Below are positions 1 through 12,600 of a stretch of DNA of 44,627 nt, piece by piece. Positions within the stretch are counted from its first letter, which is position 1; each line of letters opens with the position of its first letter. The translations under genes and the position numbers were made by a program. The notes under the pieces are model-generated. The model had not been told where the DNA came from and did no database searches. It saw only the letters and a program-made list of their open reading frames with translations. The stretch comes from Monocercomonoides exilis (taxonomy: Eukaryota; Preaxostyla; Oxymonadida; Polymastigidae), in NCBI GenBank assembly GCA_001643675.2, contig LSRY02000083.1:1-44627 (forward strand), in the 5' to 3' direction.

Positions 1-598
1 ACAGGATTTTTGCATATTTTTTTCCCATTTCCATTTCCATTTCTTTTTTCTGTCTTTTTCCCCAGGCTTTAAAGGAATAGAAACGAATGAATGTGTCCGA
101 AAGTGAACTCCCACTGAAAGGGCAATTGCTTGTTGTTGCCAGAGATAAATACAGTTGAGCCTTGAGTGAAGTTTTACAAACAAACAAAAAAGCCCAAACA
201 AAAGGAAAAGGAAAAAGAAAAAGCAAACACAAACACAAACATAGACCAGGCACACTTCTGCTTGAATGCCTTCGGAAAATTACAGATGTTTTTGTAAAAA
301 TAAAAGAACAAACATTCACACTTACAAAGTGCGAAAAACAAGAAAATAACACAAAAACAAATAAACATGCAAACAAACAAACGAGAAAGAAAGAAATAAA
401 GATACAAAAATACTTTTCCAGAAACAACTGAAATGCAACTCCAGTAGTGGAACCAATTGTAAAAATATTGCAATCAAAACGCTTGCAAATAAAGACTTAT
501 GAAAAAGAAAAATAAACGTCCAAAACACTCGAATGTCCATGCCATTTCATGATGCCTTGTTTGCTGAAATTCCCCATCAATCACTCTTTATCCAGCAT
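1..598. other. AT-rich 3' flank, no gene seen
   Basis: Lies downstream of the minus-strand gene ending at 599 and is mirrored at 39,596-40,206. The open frames here are short and lysine/asparagine- or phenylalanine-rich with no recognisable domain. I see only A- and T-rich tracts. Confidence 0.6.
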
Positions 599-3500
599 CT
601 AATTCGCGACATTGAAAAGGAAAACCATGCGGTAATTCGCCTGGCGAAAAGCCTCGGGATCAGGAGCAGACAAAGGATCCGAGGGAATCGGCACGAACTC
701 TGCATATGGCAGTCCCTCCACATCGGACACTTTCCCGCGAGAATAGAGCGACGCCTGCTGCACCCGAGTTTTTCGAGGGCAGGCTCCCCGAGCACCGCCA
801 GAACAGCTGCACATCATTGTGCTGCGGCGTGGCCTCCACACAGTCGCGAATCCCACGCTCTTCAATCGTATCATCCACCAAACGCAGCAGCACAACCCCA
901 ACATCCTCCCCTTCTTCCCCTTCTCCCCTTCTCCCCTTCTCCCCCTTCTCCCCCTTCTCCCCTTCTCCCCCTTCTCCCCCTTCTCCCCCTTCTCCCCCTT
1001 CTCCAACTTCTCCAACTTCTTTCCCTTCTCCAACTTCTCCAAGCAACCCACCTGCTTCCACCTGCTGCCATGTTTTGTGGAGTCGGCTGCAAAGCATTGC
1101 CCATACACTCCCCAGCACATATTTGCGCCAATCACAGAAACAAGCTCAAACGGAGCAATTTGAAGGAAGACCCGCCTCCCTGCTGCTCTCCTTCCCCTTC
1201 TCCATGCCTGTTCCACTCAGCAATGCTCGCGTTCAACACCCCAGCTGCCTTCACCCTCGCTTCTCGGTCTGCCCTCATGAACGCAATGCACGTCTCCCGG
1301 ATGACCTGCACAGCCACATACAGCGCGTGGCTGTTCAGCTCCATGCTCCCAGCCAGCCGCCCAAACAGAGCACCAACATACCCCTCCTCAAACACAAACC
1401 CCAGCTCTTTCTCCACATTCGTCAGCACCTCCAGCGCAAACAGGTCGATCGTGCTCTGCACAGACTCCAGCGAGTGCTGCTGGTATGCGACACTCGACAG
1501 CGACCCCACCCCAAAAGGCACCTGAAGCGCAAAAGGGCGCACCAGCCGCCCAACAAGCCTCCTGAAGAACGGCCGCGTCACCACATCGTCGCTGCTCGCA
1601 TCTTGCGCAGCACACGTTGCAGCAATACAGCTCAGCGTGTGGTTGAAGCGCAGCGCTGCCCACGAGCTGTGCTGCCTCCGCACCGACACCAGGTTTCTGT
1701 TGACCCACCGGCCGTGCAACCAGCCCAATCTGCTGCAACAGAACACCGACGACATGTCTGACTGCAGCGTCCGTCTCTCCAGAAAAGACATTCTCAGCAG
1801 TTGCATCTTGTCCAGCGTGTAATCAGCAACCGACTCGTACTCCCCAACCACTGGCTCCCGGATGGAGCTGAACGGCGCTTCTTCCCAGATGGACCGCATG
1901 TACTCCTGGGAATAGATGTTTATGTACTCCTCGCTGTCTGCCCCTCCACCCCCAGCCTCTGCCGCTTTCTCCATCTCCATCTCCACCTCATCCAATTCCT
2001 CCATCAGCCGCTGCTCAAACACTCCGCCATACAGCCGCTTCATCTGCTGCCGATACAACATGCAGATGCTTTCAAGGCAGTGACTCGACATTCTGAAGAA
2101 CAGTTTGTCCGGAAACCTGCTCGAGGGCAGTTACAGAAAGAAAAAAGAAAAGAAAAATCGAAATTGCAATTTGACAGTGGGGCATGCCTGTTCAGCCGCA
2201 ACAGCTTGTTCACAATTGCTTCCAGCTGTTCATCAGGCATCGCCTCAGCCTTGCGCACTGTCCCGCAATAATACTTCGTGTCTGAATAAACATGCCTCAA
2301 CAAAATCATAACACAACACAACACAACACAAGCAAGTCAAACCCCAGTCAGAAAACAAAACATTCAGGCAATAAATGCAATTGTAGATGTGGGGAATGTT
2401 CAGCTTGCTCTCCAACACTCCCTCTGCTTCGCCATCACCACCGTCTCTTTCCCTGATGTTGACATCCATCTCGCTGCCCTCCCTCTTCAATCTGCTCTTT
2501 TCACTCTCCATAAGCTTTTGCTTTCGCTTCACGTATTCTGCTTCTGCTCCTTCGGGAAGCGCAATGCCCTCAGCCAGCACGCCTGCCAGCTTCTTCACAG
2601 GCAAATTGAATCTGTAATGATCCTTCTCCCACAAAACTGCACACGCCGCCTCCAAACGCACACAAAATGGGAGACGCTGTTCTTTTCGCTGCACTTCTGC
2701 CACTCTCCCCTCCTCTTGCTTCCTTTTCCCTCCCTTCTGCTTCCACTTCGCCTTGAGACGTTCCTTCTCCTTTGCTGCACTTTTCCCCCCTTTCCTCTTC
2801 TGTTCCCTTTGCCTCCTGTTCGCTCCCTCTTTTGCTCTCCCTTTCTCTCCTTTGCTTTCCTCTGTGCCCCTGCCGCTGTCTGCTGCCTGCTCTGTCACGG
2901 ACTCCCCATCATCCAGCTTTCCCACATCCTCCTCCTCGAACCTCTCACGCCCCTCTTCGAGCTCCACATCCACCACCCTTTCGTAATACGGAGCTCTCAG
3001 ATTTATCTTTTCCCGCGCAACCCCTCGGCTCTTGTTCCCCACCGCAATCTCCGTCAGCACCCCTCGAAGCAGTGCTCTTCAAATGCCTTCCCCACCCATT
3101 GGACGCCATCAGGGTGATGTTTGTCCTGGCAGCGAACACCAGCTGCAGCGCTTCGACCGCATCAATCAGCCCTGCCCTCTCCTGGCACCGCATCAGAATC
3201 GTGTCGATCCCGTCCAGAATGTGCTGCCCCACCATCGCCGCAAGCCCCGCCTGGTCTGCGATCCTCACAAACCCCAACACCACCTTGGCCAGCGCACTCA
3301 GCGCCTCCTCGCTTTCTGCTGCGTGGATCCGCTCCACAACTGCCGGAACCACTTCCCCATCAAAAATCACCTCTTGCAGCAGCGGCGACCCTACAACATC
3401 CGACGTCAAAACCGTCTTCGTCTGCTGCTTCTCCTTCCCGCGCGGTGATTTCATCGTGCTCTTTTTTCTTGCGCCGTCAGCTGGACCTCCTCCAACCTCA

Positions 3501-4137
3501 GCCTCCGGTGCTGCACTGGATACGACCTCACATCCACAACAAGCGCCATTGCACGCACATAGCTGGCTGCCACCCTGTCGTCCGCTCCCGCGCTCAGCAC
3601 CACCTTCCCGCAGTGCAGCACGTTGCGCAGAATATACGCCGGAACACTCTCCATCCTTCCGACACATCGCCACAGCAAATCACACATCTCCTTCGAAATG
3701 CCAGCCAGCTCGCCTGCCCCAAACTTCCGCCCTCTGAAAACTCGCCATGAACAAACACAAAAACACAAATACTGAAGCTTTTCTGTCAGCCTCTCCAGCG
3801 CGTTAATCGCTGCACCAAAAAAATAAACATTGAAATGAAAAAGGCTCAAAGCTCAAAATCCGATTCTTTCCTGCAAAACAAGCAAACTCTCGTCTCTCAC
3901 TTCTTCCACTTTTGCATCCTGCATCGCGTTCCCCATGCAGCATTTCCGTTGCACAGCAGCCCCACCCACAGCAAGAGCATCAACAAAACACAAAATCATC
4001 CAGTTTTGCACCATCAGCCAGCCCCCAAGTTGCACAAAAATAAAAACAAAGAAGAAAATGAGAATCACGTCTGAGCCAGCAGCAAACACCTTGAATATCG
4101 GAGGCGCTGTCTTGTTGTTCCTTCTTGTTGATCTCAT
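599..4137 (-). pseudogene. Unrecognised multi-exon gene, arm A copy with disrupted frame
   Basis: Mirror copy of the intact gene at 36,065-39,595. The same exons and intron signals are present, but frame-breaking indels separate it from arm B: a 2-base difference near 3,450 (stop right after the Q-E-K-R stretch), two missing G:C pairs near 3,065-3,095, a 2-base gain near 1,185-1,190 and a 1-base gain near 767. The last exon still ends in the same F-N-V-A-N residues and TAG stop (599-601). Because the breaks sit in homopolymers or simple runs, I cannot tell real decay from sequencing error. Both arms share the C-rich (GGGGAGAAG on the sense strand) minisatellite around 898-1,016, but its unit pattern differs. 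Product not recognised. Confidence 0.75.
898..1016 (-). repeat. 9-bp coding minisatellite, arm A
   Basis: Tandem copies of CTTCTCCCC and close variants; on the sense (minus) strand this reads GGGGAGAAG. The three frames give Gly-Glu-Lys, Gly-Arg-Arg and Gly-Glu-Gly, none containing a stop. The unit pattern differs from the arm B copy near 39,166-39,292. Confidence 0.9.
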
Positions 4138-4815
4138 TTCCAGCAGCCAAATAAATATTACTCATCAATAAACAAGATCAGACATTTTTTTTTTTATTTT
4201 TGAGCGAAAGATGGAACGAAAGAGACGACACAAAGAACATTGCGCTGGAGGATTTTCTCACGAAAAATGATTGCAAAATAAAAAAACTGAAATTGTTCAC
4301 TTTTAATTCCCTTTCGAATATTTAGAGTCTTTTGTGTTTGTCTTTTTCTGTATTCTTATGAATCAGAAAAAAGACAAGTGTTTGTGCTTGCTTGATGTTT
4401 CAGGATTGCGCTCTGTTGAATGATGAAAAGTGAGGGAAAAAAATTGATTGTGAAAGAAAAAGGAATTTCACTTTCTCCTTGGCTGTCTTTTTGAGTAAGA
4501 GAGAGAAAAACAAAGATATTTTGTGGAGCGGGCATGACTTTGCAATGAAGGTAAAAAAAATGAAAGAAAAAGAAAAAAAAAACGAGTTGTTGCTGGTGAG
4601 ACAGGGATATGGTGGGAAATGGCATTGTTGCTGTGTGATTGCGTTGGGCAGGCAAAGCACAGATAAATGAGGATGCAGTTGAGCTGGTGTGCGGGGGGTG
4701 CAAAGGAGGGCTGAAAGCGTGTTTTGCCAGCACGAGTCTGCGCTTCACTCAGCATCATTTTCAAATGATTTGTTTCTGATTTTTATTCATTCTTGCTTTT
4801 TTTGTGTTCGTTTCC
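4138..4815. other. Gap between divergent transcription units, arm A
   Basis: AT-rich, with a poly-T run at about 4,184-4,195. It separates the minus-strand gene starting near 4,137 from the plus-strand gene starting near 4,816, so promoters for both probably lie here. A 63-codon plus-strand frame (4,479-4,670) rich in Lys could be an unplaced 5' exon. An alternative in-context ATG for the minus gene is at 4,165, in another frame. Confidence 0.4.
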
Positions 4816-5480
4816 ATGAGCAGTGTGAAGACAAAAGGAAGACAGATGGAGGATGAGGCCGAAATGCTGAAGTGCCAGCAGGGGCATCTGAGCGTGATGG
4901 GATTTGTCCATCGGTCAGGGAGAATGCGTTTGTGATGATGAGGCTGCACGAAGAGAAGGGATGCGGAGGAGAGGTTTTTGGTGAAACTGGGAATCTGCTG
5001 GGAAGGCAGCACAGGAACTGGAAGAAGCATCGAGAAGGGAGGGATGGAAGAAGAAGAAGAAGAATGTGAAATGCACAAGGGAGAGAGAGAGAGACATATG
5101 AATATTGCATGGGGATGGCTGGTGACTGTTTGGAGGTGTTTTGAAGGCTTTGTCATCTTGTGGATGATGTGCGAGAGGCGGTTTGGGAGCATTGAGCAGC
5201 CGCACCACAAGCAAAGGGAGGGAAGGAGCATGTTTGCAGCAGGAGTGTTCTGGCTTTTGCGAGAGGTTTTGTGCACGGGAAGCGCGATGATAGCAGTTGA
5301 TTTTGCGATTGGGGAAATCGGGAAAGGTATGCAGAAGAAAGGGCTAATGAGAAACAGTCTTGTTGTGCAACTTGCAGCCATGAGAGAATCGCGGCCAAAG
5401 ACACCAAAAAAATGGAGATGCCCGGAAGGACGGATGCTGATGGATTGTCGTGGGGGGTGTGTGTGGTTTTTCTTTTGATT
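4816..5480 (+). CDS. Poorly resolved small gene, arm A copy
   Basis: An ATG at 4,816 opens a frame beginning M-S-S-V-K-T-K-G-R. In arm A it stops after about 39 codons because of one extra G in a GGG run; arm B reads on through a Cys-containing stretch. A downstream frame (about 4,978-5,478) has several hydrophobic segments (around M-N-I-A-W-G-W-L and A-V-D-F-A-I-G-E) and may be a later exon. An AG-dinucleotide run near 5,085 differs in length between the arms and shifts the frame. Candidate GTTTTTGG...GCAG splice signals lie near 4,974-5,008. Product unknown; exon structure and even coding status are uncertain. Confidence 0.35.
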
Positions 5481-5841
5481 ATCAGAGGATGATGAGAAAA
5501 GGCGAACTTGGGGGCGAAGAGCAAGCTTCTGTCGATGCAGCTGCAGTGCTTGGTCGCACAAAGCAGTGCACCAATGGCTCATCTCTGCTGCATGCGGACC
5601 TCCTATTTCTCCAAACATGCTTTATTTTATTTTTCTTTATTGTGAAGTTATTCACAATCGAAAACAAAAACAAGGCCTGCACAATTACATGGTGCAGAAA
5701 AATGGAAGGAAAATTGAAAAGTGTGGCAAGGGAGATTTGCACTTCAACAAAATTATTATTCAAATATTTTCTTCATTTTTTGCGTCACTTGCCCATAAAA
5801 ATATATCAAGCGATTCAGCAAAGAGAATTTTCTGCAGCAGG

Positions 5842-8800
5842 ATGTATTTGGCGTTGGTGTGGCTGGCAGCCGCAGTGCAGTGCCGCTACTGCGACATCAA
5901 TGCGACAGAGTTTGTGGCGGCGTCGTACCTGGCGGAGTGCCTGGACAACTATCCGGTTTGTGTTCTATTTTTTTGAGTTTTTGGTTTGTGGCTGTTCAGC
6001 GGGAAGTGTGTCTGCTGTCTGATGCACCAAAATGGATGTTTGCGGCGCGCTGTGCTGTGTGCAGGTGGAGGAGCTCGGGGAGCTGGTGGAGACGGTGAAG
6101 AAGTATCTGGAGGGATATGCGCTGCGGGACCGGGTGCTGGCGCTGCCGGCGCCGTACAGCGGGCTGTCGTTCGACGTGGTGGGGGAGCTGGAGCGGATCG
6201 GGAGGTGCAGTACCGGAGCGGGTACAAGAAGCACATGGATGTTGGGGCAGCGCTGTCGCGGCTGAAGGATCCGCACACGATGTACACGATGCCGTGCTAC
6301 AACTACTACGGGTACTTCAGCCCGTACTCGTTTGAGATTGCGTATGAGGAGGAGACGGGGCAGCCGCGGGCGGTGTATGCGGTGCCAGGGGCGATGGAGT
6401 CGCTGTTTGAGGCGTGCCTGTATCGGGGGCTGGTGGAGGACATCCGGGACTGCGCGGTTGTGAACATCTCGTACGACGGGGCAGGGTACAGGGCGGAGGA
6501 GCCGTGGGAGACGATCGCGCGGTGGGCAGACGAGAACGTGATGATGTCGCGGAGCCGGGCAGCGCGGGTGAATGCAGCGCTGCAGATGTATTTCTCGTAT
6601 CGGCTGGCGGGGCTGTTCAGGAGGCCGGAGTCGGACACGATCCGGGTGCGGTATGTGGACGGGGAGGGGGCGGTGCGGGAGACGAGCTGGATGATGTACG
6701 GGATGTCGGGGGCGGACATCTACGACATCACGCGGCTGTGCCCGCTGAAGGAGAGTGCGAACGGGACAGACACGCAGGGCGGAGGCAGCAAGCAGGCAGC
6801 AGCCTTGTCGAATTGGGGTGCGCAGCACAGGGGCAGGGGGAGAGCGGGGGCTGCAAGGGCAGTTGTTGGGGAAAGCGAGCGGAGGCAGCAGAGGAAGCTG
6901 CGGGAGATCACGCGGCAGACGCTGATGGGGCATGCGTTTGGCAGGCTGAACTTCACGAGGAGTCAGGCTCAGCAGGGCCACAGAGGCCGGGGAGCGACTA
7001 ACGCAGCAGCGAACGTGCGGTTTTCCGAGAAAGTGCTTTTGGAGCAGGGAAGCGTGGGGCGCAGGCGTTTGGGCACAGCAGCACTGCGGGACTGCGGCAG
7101 CACAGGGGGAAGGGCGCAGAACCATCTGAACACCACGCAGTTTGGGGAAGGCGGAGGATCAGCGCTTGTCATCAAGGAGCGGAGGAGCGGAGGCTGGGGA
7201 ACAGGGAGCAACGGGAAATACAGGGTGACGAAGCAGCGACTGCCCCGGCTGAGGATCAGGCGAGGAGGCAACGAGCATGCGCTACTGAACATTTCAGGTG
7301 AAGGGCGAGAGGCAGGAGCAGGAGGCAAGAGGAGGAGCGTTGGGGAGCAGAGAGATGGCATTGGATTGGTGTGGAAAAGAGGGGAAAATGCAGCAGGTGG
7401 AGGCAGTGAGGCGGAAGAGGAGGATGTGACAGTGCTGTATGAGAGCGAGGCGTTCAGCGCATATTATGTTGAATCGGAGCGGATTGGGGTGTTGAATGTG
7501 GACTCGTTCAGCCCTGAAGACGAGAAGCAGTTTGTGGCGAGTGTGTTTGAGACTCTGCGGTGGCTGCGGGAGGAAGGGGAGAAGGGGGAGAAGGGGGAGA
7601 AAAGGGAAGGAGAGGCAGGGAAGGTGCGTGTTGTGGTGGATGTGCGCGGGAACACGGGGGGGTCAGCAGGGCGGGGGCGGGGGCTGCTGCATGTGCTGTT
7701 TCCGGGGGAGTATCCGCTGTATGGGCGGGAGAGGTTTGTGAAGAGCATGGGGAACATGCTTGTGGCAGAGGGGCTGGCAGGAGACGGCGGGGTGGAGGCG
7801 GTGGAGTATGAGACGCAGAAGAAGAAAGAGAAGTGGCTGAGCGAGGAGGAGGTGCGGGAGGAGGGGAGTGGAGACGGGGCGGTGCGGCGGGAGCGTGTGT
7901 GGACGCGGGTGTATGCGCTGAACAGGGAGGAGAGCGACCTGTTTGGGAAGTGGGCGGCGTCGGTGGAGTGGGGCGGGGAGAGGCTGTTTGATGCGGAGCA
8001 TGTGATGGTGGTGAGCGACGGGCTTTGCGGAGGGGTATGTGGGCAGTTTGTGAAGCACATTGCGGAGCGGCACCTGGCGAAGGTGGCGGTGATAGGGGCA
8101 GACCCGACAGATGCAGAGGGGGATGTGGATGTGGGGTCGTTCAGCGGAGGGGGAGCGGTGGACGAGGAGGAGGTGCGGGCGCTTGCAGCAGCGAAGTATG
8201 GGGAGAACGCGGAGGGGATGCTGCCGGCGAGGCTGCTGCGGGAGGGGCAGACGGTGTCGTGGGGATGGAGGACACGCTGAGCTTTGGGGTTGGGGAAGAG
8301 GCAGAGTCGCTGGAGCTGAAGGTGTGTGGGGCGGATGTGGTGGTGCTGTGTTCAGTGACGCCTTTGGCGATGGAGGTGGAGGAGCGGCTGCGGGTGGCGG
8401 TGGGGGTGGGGCAGGGGATGGAGCGGCTGGCGAGGTGGGAGGTGCGAGAGACAGCAGAATGCGCAGCCGGGCGGCTTGGCAGAGGCAGAGGCAGCGGCAG
8501 AGGAGGAGGAGGAGGAGAGGCAGCACATCAAGCACACTTCACGCAACTCAATTCATCCACTTCATCCACTTCATTTTCATCGTTGACGGCACAATCGACT
8601 TCGGTGTGCGAGAGATACGAGAGCAGAAGGGAGGCGCACCGGGTGCTGGGGCGCGGGGTGGACGAGGCGACGGGGGAGTTCTGCGAGACAGGGTGCGTGT
8701 CGGCGGGGTGCGAGTCGGGGTATTACGAGAACTCGCGAGGGTTGTGCAGCCGGATTCCGAGTGTGAAGAGTCCGCTGTGCTTTGTGCCGGAGAGCGAGGA

Positions 8801-9341
8801 AGAGGCGGCAGCAGAACAGCAGCTGGCGCGGAACAAGTGTGTGGGCAACAGCACGAACAGCACGAACAGCACAAATGGCACAAGCAGCAATGAAGCACAG
8901 GGCGCAGCAGGCAGCGGGGGAGCAGGTGATGTGGCGTTTGTGCTGGTGCCGATTGTGTGCGGGGCGTGTGTGGTGGGGGTGGCAGTGGTGTTTGGGGTGT
9001 GGTGGAGGCGGCGGGGGGTGCAGATGGAGAGGCGGTATGCGAAGGCGGCGGATGGCGGGGGTTCGTCGCTGGCAGCAGCACCGGCGCTGCTTGGGGCAGA
9101 ACACCCGGGAGGCGAGAGGAAGGAGAAGGAGAAGGAAATGGAAGAGATGAGGGAAGAGGGAGCGACAGAAGAAAAGCAGAGCAGAGGGGAAGGCGGGGTG
9201 GATTTGAGCTCTCCATGGGTTGGGAGCGGAAGCAGCAGGAGCAGACAGGGCATTGATGATGGAGGAGGAGGAGGAAGAGAAGAAGAAGGAGGAGGAGGAG
9301 GAGGAGGAGAAGAGGACTTTGGGGAAGAAAGAAAAGGGTGA
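5842..9341 (+). CDS. S41 peptidase-like type I membrane protein, probable pseudoenzyme (arm A)
   Basis: Exon 1 (5,842-5,955) begins with a signal peptide (M-Y-L-A-L-V-W-L-A-A-A-V). A 109-bp GTTTGTG...GCAG intron (5,956-6,064) leads in phase to exon 2. The ectodomain shows S41 hallmarks: D-P-H-T-M-Y near 6,270, V-V-V-D-V-R-G-N-T-G-G-S at 7,630-7,665, and S-D-G-L-C-G-G-V-C-G-Q-F at 8,013-8,048. In S41 proteins of this type the last motif carries the nucleophilic Ser; here that codon is GGG (8,031-8,033), Gly, in both arms. A Cys-rich segment, four tandem N-glycosylation sequons (about 8,845-8,885), one transmembrane helix (about 8,930-9,003) and an E/K/G-rich tail follow. In arm A the frame is broken near 6,200 and 8,265 by one missing G each; arm B has the longer run at both sites. 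Probably a cell-surface protein of about 1,120 aa whose substrate or ligand is unknown. Confidence 0.85.
5956..6064 (+). other. Spliceosomal intron in the S41-like gene
   Basis: Starts GTTTGTGTTC and ends GTGTGCAG. Removal joins ...D-N-Y-P to V-E-E-L-G-E-L in phase 0, and the unspliced frame hits a stop at once. Arm B has the same 109-bp intron at 34,145-34,253. Confidence 0.85.
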
Positions 9342-9693
9342 TTTGAAAGAGGGAAGAGGAGAGAAGGGAGAATTTCAGAAGTCGTGTTTTTCGCGCAAGC
9401 AGAGAAAGTGCTGTGCTTTGTCGAGTGGCGCCAGCAGGCGTTTCTCTGAACTGTCTTCATATTAGAATTTTGAGTTGCCTTCCATGCTTTGCTTTTGTTT
9501 TTAGCATTTGCAGAAATCCCATTTGATTTGAAGGCATTTTAGGAAAAGAAAACATAAAAATGCAGATATTTCTTTTCTTTTCTTTTCATTTTTTTTTCAC
9601 TTTTTGTTTTGGCAGATGCCCTGCAACAAAAATACAAATGCAAAAATGCAAAAATAAAAAAATATAAACAGAATAAAAACACATTCGAAATGC
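9342..9693. other. Convergent 3' intergenic gap, arm A
   Basis: Lies between the tail-to-tail S41-like and ligase genes. It is AT-rich, with T- and A-runs (about 9,570-9,600 and 9,645-9,665) that could serve polyadenylation of either gene. No ORF of note. Mirrored at 30,519-30,870. Confidence 0.6.
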
Positions 9694-12600
9694 TCACTTG
9701 CTTCGCTCCAACCCAACCATTCTGCCCACAACACTCAGATCTCCAGCACCCTGTGCATTGGCCAGCGGCAGTATCGACGACGAAGAAGGCGAAAGCGAAG
9801 GGGAAGAAAGCGTTTTGAGAAGACTGTGCGAGGGGGTGCGGAGAAGCTGGCGCATCTGAATGAGCGGTGGAACCCGGCACACCTCGTCTGCAAGCAGGTG
9901 CAAGCTGCTTGGCCCCTTTCTTCCAGGTGTCTGCGATCCGGTTTGCTTCGTCTGCTTCGCCCGCTTCTGCCGATCAGCTGTGCCCAGAGCAGACACAGGA
10001 CAAGCTGCCTTTCTATCTCCCATTCCTCTCACCCTGCTCTGCCCTTCTACTTCTCCTCCTCCTCTTTCTCCTCCTCTCTCTTCTCCAAATGCTCCCACTT
10101 CCAGAACGCGCTCTTCACCGCAGCCTGTCACGCACAGATGTTGCTCACCAAATGCACCTGCATCCGCAGCTGAGCCGCTTTTCTCCACCAGTGAAGCAAA
10201 TGATGACTGCTGAAAGCTGCTCGAAGCATGCTCCCCCTTTGGCGAATTGTTAGACGAGGCCAGACATCCAGCTCCTGCTTCCGCTCCAATTGCTTCGCCA
10301 GCGTTGTGCAACACAGCATCCACACCCTGCACCGTGTGCTGCATCAGTGGCAGAACACTCTCCGACTCGCCAGCCCCATCCCCACTCAGCCTGGCCAATC
10401 CGAGTCCTGCTCTCGCGCCCTCGCTCAAGCACCCTTCTCTCCCATCGCTTTCTTCCACAACAACCGAGTCTCCATCGTCTGCCTTGCTCCATTCTCTGTG
10501 CCCCAACGGCAATACCTCAGATCTTTCTCTCTCCTCCTCCTCCTCTTCCAATCTCTCCTTCCTCTTTCCCCTCCTTTTCCTTCTTTCGCTCCAAAAGTCC
10601 CCTCCTCCTTCCTCCTTCCACAACATCTCCATCCCATCCTCCACTTCTTCCACTGGAGTTGTGGCCGGCGCGCCTGGCCCAGTTGATGCTGCCAGCATGC
10701 TGCTCCCCAACCCTCCCCTTCTTCGCTGAGGCATCTGTGCTGTCTGTGTGCCGGAGCAGAAGCTCCCATCTCCCGACTCCTCCACTTGCACTTCCATTCT
10801 CCTGCGCCCATCCTTCCTGCCAGCAACAGGCCCATGCTGTGCTGATGAGATGTCGGGCAATAAATGCGGCGGTGCCTCAGCTTGCGCGTCATGCAATGGA
10901 GCACAAACCAAAGAACGCTCACCCACAGCAGCACCTGCGGAATTCAAGGCTGCCAAGCTGGAAGGCGTCGACCATGGCAGTGCCGACCTGTTTCGGGGCA
11001 AGCCACGAAGCCACCGCAGCGGCCGGCCTCCTCCACCCAACCGTTCTCCCACCCCACCCATTGGCCTCTCCTTGCCATGCTCTGCATCCACCCCATCAAT
11101 CGCCACACTCCCGCTTTCCTCCCACAGACCCGCATCCCCCTGCGATTTCGGCCGCTTCCATGCTCTTTCTGCCTCTTTCCCTCTCTTCTGCTCTGCACCG
11201 CCCAGCCATTGTCTCTGCTGCATGCTTCCTCCAACAAATGCACTCTCTCCGCCGCAATGCAACTGCACTGTCCTGCCCTGCCGGATCTGGCCGTGCTGCC
11301 CCTCAAAACCCCACTCTCCCTCATCCTGCCCCAAACACCTCTCCACCTTTGGCCGCTTCCCTCCAGACTCACCACATCCACCCAAACCACCCAAGCAGGC
11401 CTCCAGCTCCCGCCTTTTGCCTGCCTGGGCTTCTTCCTGATATCCTTCCTCAGACGACTTTCCAAACGGCAATGGAAAGGGAGCAGCTGTCACTGCTGTC
11501 GATGCTCCTTCCTCTTTCCTCTCCTTTCTGTGCTCACACTTTCCTGCTTCAACAATTATGCTCTGCCTGTCTTTTCTCCATCCTCCTCCCCAACCATCTC
11601 CTTCTCCCACATTCACATCAATCTCCTCTTCATTCTCTTCTTCAATCTCTTCTTCTTTCTTTCTTCTGCTGGCTTTCTCTCTCCTCTCCTCCCTCAAAGC
11701 CTTCTCCCCTTCTTCCTCTCCCTTCCTTCTGCTCTCCCCCTTTCCTCTCCCCTCGCACCTTCCCATCCCGCCCCTCGCTGCTTTCCCAACAAAAAGTGGA
11801 ACAATCCCCCGAATAATCGCCGGAGACATTTCTGTCTGCATGCTGCTCAGCTTCCTGACATCCCCCTTTCCCCTGTCCGTCTTCGCCCTGCCCAGCTCCC
11901 TCTCCTCCACCACCGTCCCTGCCTTTTGCTCTTTCAACCCCCTCCTTTCAACCCCTCTTTCAGTTCTCCCTGATCCACCCACTCCATCAATACCGCTCGG
12001 CAAGCCCTTCAACGCCCCAACACCCTGTTTCGCTGTCGGTGCAGGGCTCCACCCTGAGCACCCCAGTCTTGTGCTCCTCGGAGTGCTCAGCAACCGCACA
12101 GCAGGCACTGTGCTCCTCGGCTCGTCTTTCCCATTGCCAAACGGAGAAATGGCTGCTCCTCTTTGACCCCGAGCCTGACTCCTGCTGCTCCACTTCCCTG
12201 CTCCTCCCTTCCAGTCTCCTGCCTCTCCTTTCCCCTGCCCTTCAATCAGCCTGCCTCGCAACAAAAGCCCAATTCCTTGCTGCTTTGCTTTTCCAAATGC
12301 CCTGCTTTCAATCCCAACCTCTTCAAACCTCTTCTTCTGCTTCTGCTTTTGCTTCTGTTTCTTCTTCCTCTTCTTCTCTTCCCCCTTTCTGCTCTCTGAG
12401 TGCCTCTCCTGATCCTTCTTTTCTCTCCCCACTCCATGCCCTGCTCCTTTTTCCTCTTCTTCCTCCTCCTCTTCCTCTTTCATTTCTCTCCTTCCTCCTC
12501 CTCCTCCTTCTCCTCTTCCATCTCCTCCTCCCTCTTCTCTTTCATCCACTTTTCCACCATCTCTTGCCAGCTCTCCCCTTTCCCCTGCTGTCTCCTCCAT

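Noticed and set aside
898-1016. Collagen-like Gly-x-y repeat in the unrecognised gene
   Set aside because: The Gly-Glu-Lys/Gly-Arg-Arg pattern comes from a purine minisatellite, is short, lacks proline and switches frame.
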